Source: Flavobacteriaceae bacterium (GTDB taxonomy: Bacteria > Bacteroidota > Bacteroidia > Flavobacteriales > Flavobacteriaceae). Taken from it: DNA of 64,000 bases. Positions 17,082-24,334 of this stretch are shown in pieces. The notes below the pieces were generated by a model. The model was not told where the DNA came from. It saw nothing but the letters and a program-made list of their open reading frames with translations, and searched no databases. Numbering within the stretch: the first letter of the stretch is position 1; each line of letters starts with the position of its first letter. The stretch is taken from the NCBI GenBank assembly GCA_021739635.1, contig JAIPBH010000007.1:1-64000 (forward strand), given 5' to 3'. The position numbers and the translations under genes were made by a program.

Positions 17082-17981
17082 ATGAAAACTAAAATATTTC
17101 AATATTTATTTATATTTACCGCTCTAGCCTTTGTAAATCCTAATAGTTTTGCTCAAGAAACAAATCTGAAAAACTACAAAATACGCTTTGGTTTAAGCAC
17201 CACAAAACAAGCCGATAATTCGCGCATTTTAGAAGCAAGCTATGTAGCAGCCAATAAAAAAGACCGAAAAGATAGAGTTCCAATTTATGATGCCAACATT
17301 AACTTTTATAATGTATTTGCAGATGAAGAAGTGCTTTTAGGAACTGCTAAAACAGATCAAGAAGGTATTGCACAATTAATTGTACCTGCCAATCAATCAT
17401 ATACCACAAATGAAGAAGGCTATATTAATTTTAAAGCTGTTTTTGATGGTACCGATGGATTAGATTATGAAGAAGCTGAAGTTGCCGTTAAAGATGTGTT
17501 TCTAGAATTAAATTTAGAAGATATTGATAGCGTTAAAACAGTTATTTTAAATGCCTATACCTTAGATAGTTTACAAACTAAAATACCACTTGAAGAAACC
17601 GAAATTATATTTTCTGTAGGTGGCATGCTTTCAAAAATGCCTATTAAGCAAGATAATATTTCGGAAGGACGTTTTGAATTTGAATTTCCAGAACATATTT
17701 CAGGCGATAAAAATGGCAACATTGATGTTTTTGCCTCAATTATTGATAATGATGAGTACGGAAATGTTATTCAGAAAAAAAATATTGCTTGGGGAATAAA
17801 CAAAAATATTATTACAGAAAGTAATCAGCTTTGGTCTGATGTTGCACCCATTTGGATGTATGTTGTACTATCCATTTTATTAATTGGTGTTTGGGCAAAT
17901 TATGCCTACAGCATTAAAAACTTATTTAATATTAAAAAAGAAGGAAAAGAATTAGAATTAAAATCAGAAAATGAAAACTAA
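17082..17981 (+). CDS. Signal-anchored periplasmic protein of unknown function, unit 2
   Basis: A 299-residue protein organised like the unit 1 protein at 13272-14165. The signal peptide ends NSFAQ/E, a large beta-rich periplasmic domain follows with stretches such as KTDQEGIAQLIVP and KAVFDGTDG, and then one C-terminal helix (about 259-280) and a charged cytoplasmic tail. It has no cysteines and no heme motif. Sequence similarity to unit 1 is low by eye, but position, length, topology and the DxEG-type beta repeats agree. It lies 5 bases after NrfD and just before the cytochrome gene. It is probably a structural subunit of the same complex; I do not recognise the family. Confidence 0.75.
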   Translation: MKTKIFQYLFIFTALAFVNPNSFAQETNLKNYKIRFGLSTTKQADNSRILEASYVAANKKDRKDRVPIYDANINFYNVFADEEVLLGTAKTDQEGIAQLIVPANQSYTTNEEGYINFKAVFDGTDGLDYEEAEVAVKDVFLELNLEDIDSVKTVILNAYTLDSLQTKIPLEETEIIFSVGGMLSKMPIKQDNISEGRFEFEFPEHISGDKNGNIDVFASIIDNDEYGNVIQKKNIAWGINKNIITESNQLWSDVAPIWMYVVLSILLIGVWANYAYSIKNLFNIKKEGKELELKSENEN

Positions 17982-17988
17982 ATTTAAC

Positions 17989-18387
17989 ATGAAAACAGTA
18001 AAATTATTAATGATCGTTGGAGTTATAAGCATTAGCCTTTTAGCATTCACAAAAGTAGAACAAGAAAAATGGGTGGTACCTGCAAAATATCAAAGCATGA
18101 AAAACCCAACAAACCCAAAAGCAGATGTTGCCATAGGCAAATCTTTATATGATAAACACTGCAAATCTTGCCACGGTAAAGAAGGTTATGGCGATGGCCC
18201 AAAAGCAGATGGCCTTAAAGGAGATTTAGGAGATTTTTCTTCAGCAGAATTCCAAAAACAATCTGACGGTGCCTTATTTTATAAAACCACATTTGGAAGA
18301 GATGATATGCCTGAATATAGTAAAAAAGTACCATCAGATGAAGACAGATGGCTTATTGTTAACTATATGAGAACATTAAAAGAGTAA
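17989..18387 (+). CDS. Mono-heme class I cytochrome c, unit 2
   Basis: A 132-residue cytochrome c with an N-terminal hydrophobic signal or anchor, heme motif CKSCH at 58-62 and a putative Met ligand at about 107. I chose the ATG at 17989 (MKTVKLLMIVG) rather than the one at 17971 because it aligns with the unit 1 start (MKTVKIFTILG); the upstream ATG lies inside the end of the previous gene. Residues 25 to the end match unit 1 except for two changes (Asp to Glu, Asp to Asn), while the leader peptides differ. It probably accepts electrons from the unit 2 FeS/NrfD proteins, and the near-identity suggests both units feed a common partner. Confidence 0.92.
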   Translation: MKTVKLLMIVGVISISLLAFTKVEQEKWVVPAKYQSMKNPTNPKADVAIGKSLYDKHCKSCHGKEGYGDGPKADGLKGDLGDFSSAEFQKQSDGALFYKTTFGRDDMPEYSKKVPSDEDRWLIVNYMRTLKE

Positions 18388-18438
18388 TATCTTTTTATAA
18401 ATATATTTTTTAAAACCGAACAAATTTTGTTCGGTTTT
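18061..18438 (+). repeat. Direct repeat copy 2 (cytochrome c gene end and terminator)
   Basis: Second copy of the repeat at 14224-14600. It is about 95 percent identical in the coding part by hand count, including two uninterrupted identical runs of more than 60 bases, and is followed by a matching terminator and regulatory region. Confidence 0.85.
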
Positions 18439-18441
18439 TTT
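18412..18441 (+). terminator. Terminator of unit 2
   Basis: AAAACCGAACAAA pairs with TTTGTTCGGTTTT, followed by more T. It is homologous to the terminator of unit 1, one base pair shorter in the stem. Confidence 0.9.
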
Positions 18442-18478
18442 GTTTAAAAATCAATAAAATTTTAAAAAACATCATTAT

Positions 18479-18541
18479 GTAACATATGTTACAAAATATG
18501 ATAAATGTCATTATCTATCTAAGCTTCTGTGCCTACCTTTG
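18479..18541 (+). promoter_or_regulatory. CRP/FNR-type promoter of hemA with second palindrome
   Basis: GTAACATATGTTAC (18479-18492), then TGATAAATGTCA (18499-18510), then exactly 23 bases and a perfect -7 element TACCTTTG (18534-18541). The spacing of all three elements equals that at 14642-14704. The predicted transcription start is near 18546, 50 bases before the hemA ATG. Confidence 0.75.
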
Positions 18542-18595
18542 ACAATATATCTATTAGTTATATAATTTTTTAAAGCCTTTAGAGTTAAGCTAATT

Positions 18596-19813
18596 ATGAA
18601 TAAAACATTGCGCTATATAAGTGTTTCCCATAAAACGGCAAATACTGAACAACGAGAAAAATTTCATATTTCAGAAGAAGAAAAACAACAATTAACCCAG
18701 CTTGTTTGTGATACTTTTACAGATATTTCTGGTCTGTTTATTTTAGCAACTTGTAATAGAACTGAACTTTATTTTGAATCAATTTCTACAACAGCAGAGA
18801 CTTTAATAGATTATTTAATTGAGTTTAAATCCATAAAAAACTCAAAAACTGAAAAAGAATTATTTCGTACAAGTGATAGCACAGAAACTTCCATAAAACA
18901 TTTATTAGAAGTTTCGTCAGGTTTAGAATCGCTCGTTTTTGGTGATGCCGAAATTATTTCACAAATAAAAAAAGCACATCAGTTTTCAATGGCGCATCAA
19001 TTACAAGGCTCTTTGCTAGAACGCGCTTTACAAGCAGTTTTTAAAACTCACAAACGCATCAGTAATGAAACAGATTTTAGAGATGGAACCACTTCTGTAG
19101 CTTATAAATCATTAAAAGTAATAAGACAAACATTTGACAGAGATTCTGTTAAATCTAAAAAAATATTGTTTATTGGTGCTGGTGATATTGTAAAACAATT
19201 GTTTAAGTATAATTCAAAATTTAATTTCAACAATATATATATTGGAAATCGTAGCTTAGAAAAAGCTATCATTTTAGCTCAAAGCAATCAAAGCAAAACC
19301 TATCCTTGGGAACATATAATTAGTAATAATTTTGATGATTTTGATGTGATTATTAGTGCCGCAAGCAATTGCCAAAATTTAATTAAAGACGGTGTTTCTA
19401 CAAATAAAAAAGTATTGCTAATTGATTTAGCGGTTCCATGTAACATTGACAAAAAACTAGCTAACAGAAACACTATTGTTTTCCATGATTTAGACTCAAT
19501 TTCTGTGGAACTTGAAGAAACCAAAGAACACAGATTAGCAGCAACAAATGAAGTAAATTGTATCATTTCTGAAGAAATAAATTCATATAATGAATGGCTT
19601 CAAGGAACTTCATTAAGAGCCCTTTTGGCAGAGTTTAAAATAACTATAAGCATTAAGGTTAAAACTCGTTTAGAACCTACTATTGAAGACTCTCAAATAA
19701 CCGAACTTACCAATCAAGTGATGAAAAAAATAATGATTAAAAATCAAATTTCAATTTCATCAGAAGACATAGATAATTTAATTTCAGCTGAACTTTCAAT
19801 GTTAAATATTTAA
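18596..19813 (+). CDS. hemA: Glutamyl-tRNA reductase
   Basis: A 405-residue enzyme that reduces glutamyl-tRNA to glutamate-1-semialdehyde, the first step of heme synthesis in the C5 pathway. The catalytic cysteine is C53 in ATCNRTELY, the NADPH site is ILFIGAGDIVKQL, and a C-terminal helical dimerisation domain follows. The conserved GExQILGQ segment is altered to GDAEIISQ, as seen in divergent flavobacterial enzymes. No other hem genes are adjacent; it follows the cytochrome locus behind a CRP/FNR-type promoter. That suggests it supplies extra heme when the c-type cytochromes are induced. It may be a second, conditionally expressed hemA, but the rest of the genome is not visible. Confidence 0.93.
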   Translation: MNKTLRYISVSHKTANTEQREKFHISEEEKQQLTQLVCDTFTDISGLFILATCNRTELYFESISTTAETLIDYLIEFKSIKNSKTEKELFRTSDSTETSIKHLLEVSSGLESLVFGDAEIISQIKKAHQFSMAHQLQGSLLERALQAVFKTHKRISNETDFRDGTTSVAYKSLKVIRQTFDRDSVKSKKILFIGAGDIVKQLFKYNSKFNFNNIYIGNRSLEKAIILAQSNQSKTYPWEHIISNNFDDFDVIISAASNCQNLIKDGVSTNKKVLLIDLAVPCNIDKKLANRNTIVFHDLDSISVELEETKEHRLAATNEVNCIISEEINSYNEWLQGTSLRALLAEFKITISIKVKTRLEPTIEDSQITELTNQVMKKIMIKNQISISSEDIDNLISAELSMLNI

Positions 19814-19893
19814 TTACAAAATCAGTCACTGAAATTATTTCAACAAAAATAGTTTAAAATATCATACTTTTAAGACATTAAATATTTCTTGAT

Positions 19894-20952
19894 ATGAATT
19901 TTAAACTATTTTTTTTATGCCTTATGATAAGTTTGTATAATAGCAAAGCGCAAACAATACCAATGTACATTGGAACCTATACCGATGGCAATAGTGAAGG
20001 CATTTACAGAATGCAATTTAATTTAAAAACAGGCGAACTTAGCAGTTTACAATTTGCAGCTGCTTCAGAAAACCCTTCGTTTATTGCCTATTCAAGAAAT
20101 AAAAGACACTTATATGCCGTAAACGAAAGTAGCGGAACGGTTTCTTCATTTAAAATTCAAGAAAATGGTTTGCTAAAATTTTTAAATAAAGTAAGTAGTA
20201 ACGGCGATTGGCCTTGTCATATCTCTATAAATAAATTGGGAAATAAAGCGGTTGTATCAAATTATGGTGGTGGCTCTGTTTCTATTTACAACATTTCAAG
20301 AGATGGAAAACTTAATGAAGCCTCACAAATTTTTCAGTACAATACCTCCGATAGAAAATCACATGCCCATTCAGCGCAATTTTTTAACGACGCCCTTTTT
20401 GTGTCAGATTTAGGCATGAATGCTGTTTATCGATACCAATTGAAAAATAATGATTATGAATTGTATTCATCCAACATCATTCCAATGTCTGGAAATCCAG
20501 GTCCACGACATTTTGCATTAACTAAAAATGGTCAATTTATATACATTATTAATGAATATGGAAGCTCAGTAACTTCAGTAAAAAAAACAGAAAATGGGTT
20601 TGAACAAATTGATTATGATGCTACGTTAGATGAAAACTATAAAGGAGAAAATTCTTGTGCCGATATTCATTTATCTAAAAATGAACACTTTTTATATGCT
20701 TCCAATAGAGGCGAAAACACCATAGCTGTATTTAAAAGAAATCTACATGACGGTACCATTGAAAAAACTCAAACTATCTCTGTTCAAGGTGATTGGCCAA
20801 GAAATTTTACAATAGACCCAACTGGAAATTTCATATTGGTTGCCAATCAAAAAAGTGATACTATTTCTGTTTTTAAAATTAACCCTAAAACAGGAATGCT
20901 ATCATTTTTAAATTCAGTTATGGCTCCAACGCCAGTATGTTTACTGTTCTAA
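19894..20952 (+). CDS. Lactonase family beta-propeller protein (6-phosphogluconolactonase-like)
   Basis: A 352-residue exported protein with a signal peptide ending SKAQ, then the family opening MYIGTYTDGNSEGIY and repeating seven-bladed propeller strands (SRNKRHLYAVNE, HFALTKNGQFIYIINE, NFTIDPTGNFILVANQ). These match the Pgl/YbhE lactonase family, which hydrolyses 6-phosphogluconolactone or related lactones. The signal peptide argues for a periplasmic or secreted enzyme rather than the cytoplasmic pentose-phosphate enzyme, so the natural lactone is unknown. It stands 80 bases after hemA and ends just before the rpsP promoter. Confidence 0.87.
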   Translation: MNFKLFFLCLMISLYNSKAQTIPMYIGTYTDGNSEGIYRMQFNLKTGELSSLQFAAASENPSFIAYSRNKRHLYAVNESSGTVSSFKIQENGLLKFLNKVSSNGDWPCHISINKLGNKAVVSNYGGGSVSIYNISRDGKLNEASQIFQYNTSDRKSHAHSAQFFNDALFVSDLGMNAVYRYQLKNNDYELYSSNIIPMSGNPGPRHFALTKNGQFIYIINEYGSSVTSVKKTENGFEQIDYDATLDENYKGENSCADIHLSKNEHFLYASNRGENTIAVFKRNLHDGTIEKTQTISVQGDWPRNFTIDPTGNFILVANQKSDTISVFKINPKTGMLSFLNSVMAPTPVCLLF

Positions 20953-20994
20953 AAACCATGCTTTTGCAATATTAAATTCGTTAAAAATAATGTA

Positions 20995-21023
20995 TTGCAA
21001 ATAAAAAAAATATAGTATCTTTG
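20995..21023 (+). promoter_or_regulatory. Promoter of rpsP
   Basis: -33 TTG (20995-20997) and a perfect -7 element TATCTTTG (21016-21023) with an 18-base gap. This is a strong Bacteroidota-type promoter, as expected for a ribosomal protein gene. Confidence 0.75.
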
Positions 21024-21040
21024 CACACTCATTAATAACC

Positions 21041-21055
21041 GAGGTCGAGAACCTC
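21041..21055 (+). promoter_or_regulatory. Leader hairpin of rpsP
   Basis: GAGGT / ACCTC with a 5-base loop in the 5' untranslated leader, 15 bases before the start codon. It could be a translational control element; the role is not known. Confidence 0.4.
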
Positions 21056-21070
21056 AAATAATTAATCATT

Positions 21071-21634
21071 ATGCCAGTAAAAATTAGATTACAAAGACAC
21101 GGTAAAAAAGGGAAACCTTTTTATTGGATCGTTGCAGCTGATGCGCGTTCAAAAAGAGATGGTAAATACTTAGAAAAATTAGGTATTTACAATCCAAACA
21201 CAAACCCAGCAACTGTTGAATTAAACGTTGATGGCGCTGTAACATGGTTACAAAATGGTGCTCAACCAACTGATACTGCAAGAGCAATTTTATCTTACAA
21301 AGGAGCTTTACTAAAAAACCATCTTGCTGGTGGTGTTAGAAAAGGTGCTTTAACTGAAGATCAAGCTGAAGCAAAATTCAATGCTTGGTTAGAAGAAAAA
21401 GGGTCTAAAGTTGTTGCTAAAACAGACGGTTTAGCTAAAGCACAAGCTGATGCTAAAGCTAAAGCTTTAGAAGCAGAAAAAGCAGTCAATGAAGCAAGAG
21501 CTGCTGCAGCTGTTGCTGAAGAAACTGTAGAAGAAGTTGCAGAAGTTGCGGCTGAAGAAACTACTGAAGACGTTGTTGAAGAAACTGCAGAAGCCGCAGT
21601 TGAAGAAGCTACTGAAACAAAAGACGAAGAATAA
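21071..21634 (+). CDS. rpsP: 30S ribosomal protein S16 with acidic C-terminal extension
   Basis: A 187-residue S16. Residues 1 to about 90 are the conserved core (PVKIRLQRHGKKGKPFYWIVAAD, ARSKRDGKYLEKLGIYNP) that binds 16S rRNA in the body of the small subunit. Typical S16 stops there. The remaining about 95 residues form an Ala/Glu/Val-rich, strongly acidic tail (repeats of EETxEE and EAxA) with no recognised domain. Long S16 proteins with such tails are usual in Flavobacteriia. It is followed by a terminator and then rimM, its common neighbour. Confidence 0.96.
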   Translation: MPVKIRLQRHGKKGKPFYWIVAADARSKRDGKYLEKLGIYNPNTNPATVELNVDGAVTWLQNGAQPTDTARAILSYKGALLKNHLAGGVRKGALTEDQAEAKFNAWLEEKGSKVVAKTDGLAKAQADAKAKALEAEKAVNEARAAAAVAEETVEEVAEVAAEETTEDVVEETAEAAVEEATETKDEE

Positions 21635-21656
21635 AAATAATATTTTTTATACTTTT

Positions 21657-21687
21657 AAACTCCGATAGCTTTATCGGAGTTTTTTAT
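21657..21687 (+). terminator. Terminator after rpsP
   Basis: AAACTCCGAT / ATCGGAGTTT with a 6-base loop (AGCTTT) and a T run follow the rpsP stop. This separates rpsP from rimM, although some read-through is likely. Confidence 0.85.
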
Positions 21688-21785
21688 TTCAAAAATCATG
21701 AGATATCCAATAGTAAATCTGATAATCCTTTCTGAATTTTTGCAAAGACATTCCGTCTCAACTCAAAAACATTAAATTCTAATAC

Positions 21786-22310
21786 ATGAACATTGAAGAT
21801 TGCTTTTATTTAGGAAAAATAGTGAGAAAGTATAGCTTTAATGGTGAACTACTCATTAAACTAGACACCGATCAGCCAGAACTATATGAAAACTTAGAGG
21901 CTGTTTTTATTAATTACAGAAACACATTTATGCCTTTTTTTATTGAAAGTTCACAATTTCATAAATCTGATTTATTACGTGTGCAATTTGAAGATGTTAC
22001 CACAGAAGCTGAAGCCGATTCATTATTAAAAAGCAACGTGTATTTACCTCTTGAATTTTTACCAAAACTAGAAGGTAATAAGTTCTATTTTCATGAAGTT
22101 ATTGGGTTTAATATGGATGATGTAAACTATGGATATGTTGGAACTATTATAAGCATAAATGATTCAACTGCACAGGCATTATTTGAAGTTGAAAAAGATG
22201 GAAAAGAAATTCTAATTCCTTTAAATGATGCATTTATTGTAAAAGTTGACAGAACTAAAAAAACCTTACTTGTAAATACTCCTGAAGGATTAATTGATTT
22301 ATACCTTTAA
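21786..22310 (+). CDS. rimM: Ribosome maturation factor RimM
   Basis: A 174-residue RimM, which binds S19 and helps mature the head of the 30S subunit. The N-terminal RimM domain opens with FYLGKIVRKYSFNGELLIKL, and the C-terminal PRC-barrel contains FHEVIGFNMDD and ends DAFIVKVDRTKKTLLVNTPEGLIDLY. The length matches the family. It follows rpsP, the usual partner. The next gene begins 2 bases later with a TTG start, so the two are translationally linked. trmD and rplS, which often follow in other phyla, are not here. Confidence 0.94.
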   Translation: MNIEDCFYLGKIVRKYSFNGELLIKLDTDQPELYENLEAVFINYRNTFMPFFIESSQFHKSDLLRVQFEDVTTEAEADSLLKSNVYLPLEFLPKLEGNKFYFHEVIGFNMDDVNYGYVGTIISINDSTAQALFEVEKDGKEILIPLNDAFIVKVDRTKKTLLVNTPEGLIDLYL

Positions 22311-22312
22311 TT

Positions 22313-23023
22313 TTGAAACCCTTTAAATTCAAACAATTTAAAGTAGAGCAAGACAAATGTGCCATGAAAATTGGTACCGATAGTGTTTTGCTTGGCGCTT
22401 GGACCTCTGTTAATCACAATCCATTTAATGTACTTGATATTGGTGCAGGTACAGGCATTTTAAGTTTAATGATTGCTCAAAGAAGCCATGCCCAGCAAAT
22501 TGAAGCCATTGAAATTGATGATGATGCTTATGAACAATGTGTGGATAACTTTGAAAATTCACCTTGGAATGACAAACTTTTTTGCTTTCATGCCTCTATA
22601 CTTGAATATATTGAAGCTGTAAATGAAAAGTTTGACCTCATCATTTGCAATCCACCATTTTATTCAGAAGATTATAAAACACCTGACAAAGCTAGAAATT
22701 TAGCACGTTTTAGTGATGCCATGCCATTAGAGCATATAATTTTTGCCGTTATCTATTTTCTATCAAAAAAAGGAAAGTTTTCCATTGTGGCACCTTTTAA
22801 AGAAGAAAAAAACATTATTGAAGAAGCGAGTCTTATTAATCTCTATCCAAATCGCATTCTTAGAGTAAAAGGCAATCCAAATTCAGAAATTAAACGAAGC
22901 CTTATTGAGTTTTCTTTCAGCGAAAGCGATATAAAAACAAGTGAACTTATTATTGAAAACGAAAGACATCAGTACACTCAAGACTATATAAGTTTGACCA
23001 AAGATTTTTATTTGAAAATGTAA
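22313..23023 (+). CDS. trmN6: tRNA1(Val) adenine-N6 methyltransferase (TrmN6/YfiC)
   Basis: A 236-residue class I SAM-dependent methyltransferase. The N-terminal KQFKVEQDKCAMKIGTDSVLLGAW is the family signature, then the SAM motif DIGAGTGILSLM and the amino-methyl catalytic motif NPPFY. It modifies A37 of tRNA-Val. The start is TTG at 22313; the next in-frame ATG (residue 18) would remove the conserved N-terminal motif, so TTG is chosen. It lies 2 bases after rimM. An alternative is a closely related small-molecule or rRNA methyltransferase, but the motif set favours TrmN6. Confidence 0.9.
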   Translation: MKPFKFKQFKVEQDKCAMKIGTDSVLLGAWTSVNHNPFNVLDIGAGTGILSLMIAQRSHAQQIEAIEIDDDAYEQCVDNFENSPWNDKLFCFHASILEYIEAVNEKFDLIICNPPFYSEDYKTPDKARNLARFSDAMPLEHIIFAVIYFLSKKGKFSIVAPFKEEKNIIEEASLINLYPNRILRVKGNPNSEIKRSLIEFSFSESDIKTSELIIENERHQYTQDYISLTKDFYLKM

Positions 23024-23030
23024 CTTAATA

Positions 23031-23061
23031 TTGTTACTCGCAAACGTTTTAGTTACTTTTG
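23031..23061 (+). promoter_or_regulatory. Promoter of the acyl-CoA dehydrogenase gene
   Basis: TTG at 23031-23033 and a perfect -7 element TACTTTTG at 23054-23061, 20 bases apart. It overlaps the TTG that would start a longer reading frame, which argues for the ATG at 23083 as the true start. Confidence 0.65.
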
Positions 23062-23082
23062 TATTTCAATAAAAACTCACTT

Positions 23083-24261
23083 ATGAAGCCAGATTTATTT
23101 GAAGCTCCTGATTATTATAATTTAGATGATCTTTTAACCGAAGAACATAAATTAGTACGAGATGCCGCCAGAGAATGGGTAAAACGCGAGGTTTCACCTA
23201 TTATAGAAGATTATGCGCAACGAGCAGAATTTCCTAAGCAAATAATTAAAGGATTGGCTGATATTGGTGCTTTTGGCCCTTATATTCCTATGGAATATGG
23301 TGGTGCTGGTTTAGACCAAATGTCATACGGATTAATCATGCAGGAAATTGAACGTGGCGATTCTGGTGTTAGAAGTACGGCTTCTGTACAATCATCACTA
23401 GTTATGTATCCTATATGGAAATATGGTAACGAGGCTCAACGTCAAAAATATTTACCAAAATTAGCAAGTGGCGAATGGATGGGTTGTTTTGGTTTAACCG
23501 AGCCAGACCATGGAAGTAATCCTGCGGGAATGACCACAAATTTTAAAGATAAAGGAGACCACTATCTTTTAAATGGTGCTAAAATGTGGATTTCAAATGC
23601 TCCTTTTGCACAAATTGCTGTTGTTTGGGCAAAAGATGAAAGTGGTCGCATTCAAGGATTAATTGTTGAACGTGGCATGGAAGGGTTTTCAACTCCAGAA
23701 ACACATAATAAATGGTCGCTTCGTGCTAGTGCTACTGGCGAACTTATTTTTGACAATGTGAAAGTTCCTAAAGAAAATTTATTGCCAAACAAATCAGGAT
23801 TAGGTGCGCCGCTTGGTTGTTTAGATTCTGCAAGATATGGTATTGCTTGGGGCGCTATTGGAGCCGCTATGGATTGCTATGACACAGCACTTAGATATAG
23901 CAAAGAGCGTATGCAATTTGGAAAACCAATTGGACAATTTCAGTTACAACAAAAAAAATTAGCTGAAATGATTACAGAAATTACTAAAGCACAATTACTA
24001 ACTTGGCGATTAGGTGCCTTGCGTAACGAAGGTAAAGCAACATCTGCACAAATATCTATGGCAAAACGTAATAATGTAGATATGGCTATTAAAATTGCCA
24101 GAGAAGCTAGACAAATGTTAGGCGGTATGGGAATTACTGGTGAATATAGTATTATGCGTCACTCCATGAACCTAGAAAGTGTTATTACCTATGAAGGCAC
24201 ACATGATATTCATTTATTAATTACTGGTTTAGATATAACTGGGTTAAATGCTTTCAAATAA
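23083..24261 (+). CDS. Acyl-CoA dehydrogenase, glutaryl-CoA dehydrogenase type
   Basis: A 392-residue FAD-dependent acyl-CoA dehydrogenase. Family landmarks are FGLTEPDHGSNPAGM, MWISNAPFA, RMQFGKPIGQFQLQQ and MLGGMGITGEYSIMRH, with the catalytic glutamate in TYEGTHDIH. The sequence is closest by eye to the glutaryl-CoA dehydrogenase branch, which works in lysine and tryptophan breakdown. Some members only oxidise without decarboxylating. An upstream TTG at 23059 would add eight residues but lies within the predicted promoter. It is followed by a strong terminator, so it is probably monocistronic. Confidence 0.92.
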   Translation: MKPDLFEAPDYYNLDDLLTEEHKLVRDAAREWVKREVSPIIEDYAQRAEFPKQIIKGLADIGAFGPYIPMEYGGAGLDQMSYGLIMQEIERGDSGVRSTASVQSSLVMYPIWKYGNEAQRQKYLPKLASGEWMGCFGLTEPDHGSNPAGMTTNFKDKGDHYLLNGAKMWISNAPFAQIAVVWAKDESGRIQGLIVERGMEGFSTPETHNKWSLRASATGELIFDNVKVPKENLLPNKSGLGAPLGCLDSARYGIAWGAIGAAMDCYDTALRYSKERMQFGKPIGQFQLQQKKLAEMITEITKAQLLTWRLGALRNEGKATSAQISMAKRNNVDMAIKIAREARQMLGGMGITGEYSIMRHSMNLESVITYEGTHDIHLLITGLDITGLNAFK

Positions 24262-24290
24262 TTTCAGAAAGATTATCATGTATAAATCAT

Positions 24291-24322
24291 AAAAAGCGGT
24301 TCAATATGAACCGCTTTTTTTA
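24291..24322 (+). terminator. Terminator after acyl-CoA dehydrogenase
   Basis: A perfect 13-bp stem AAAAAGCGGTTCA / TGAACCGCTTTTT with a 3-base loop and extra T. Confidence 0.92.
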
Positions 24323-24334
24323 TTACATTTACTT

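Noticed and set aside
8027-18387. Alternative complex III
   Set aside because: The molybdopterin-like ActB domain, the pentaheme ActA layout and ActD/ActF are not present; only the FeS and NrfD parts are shared.
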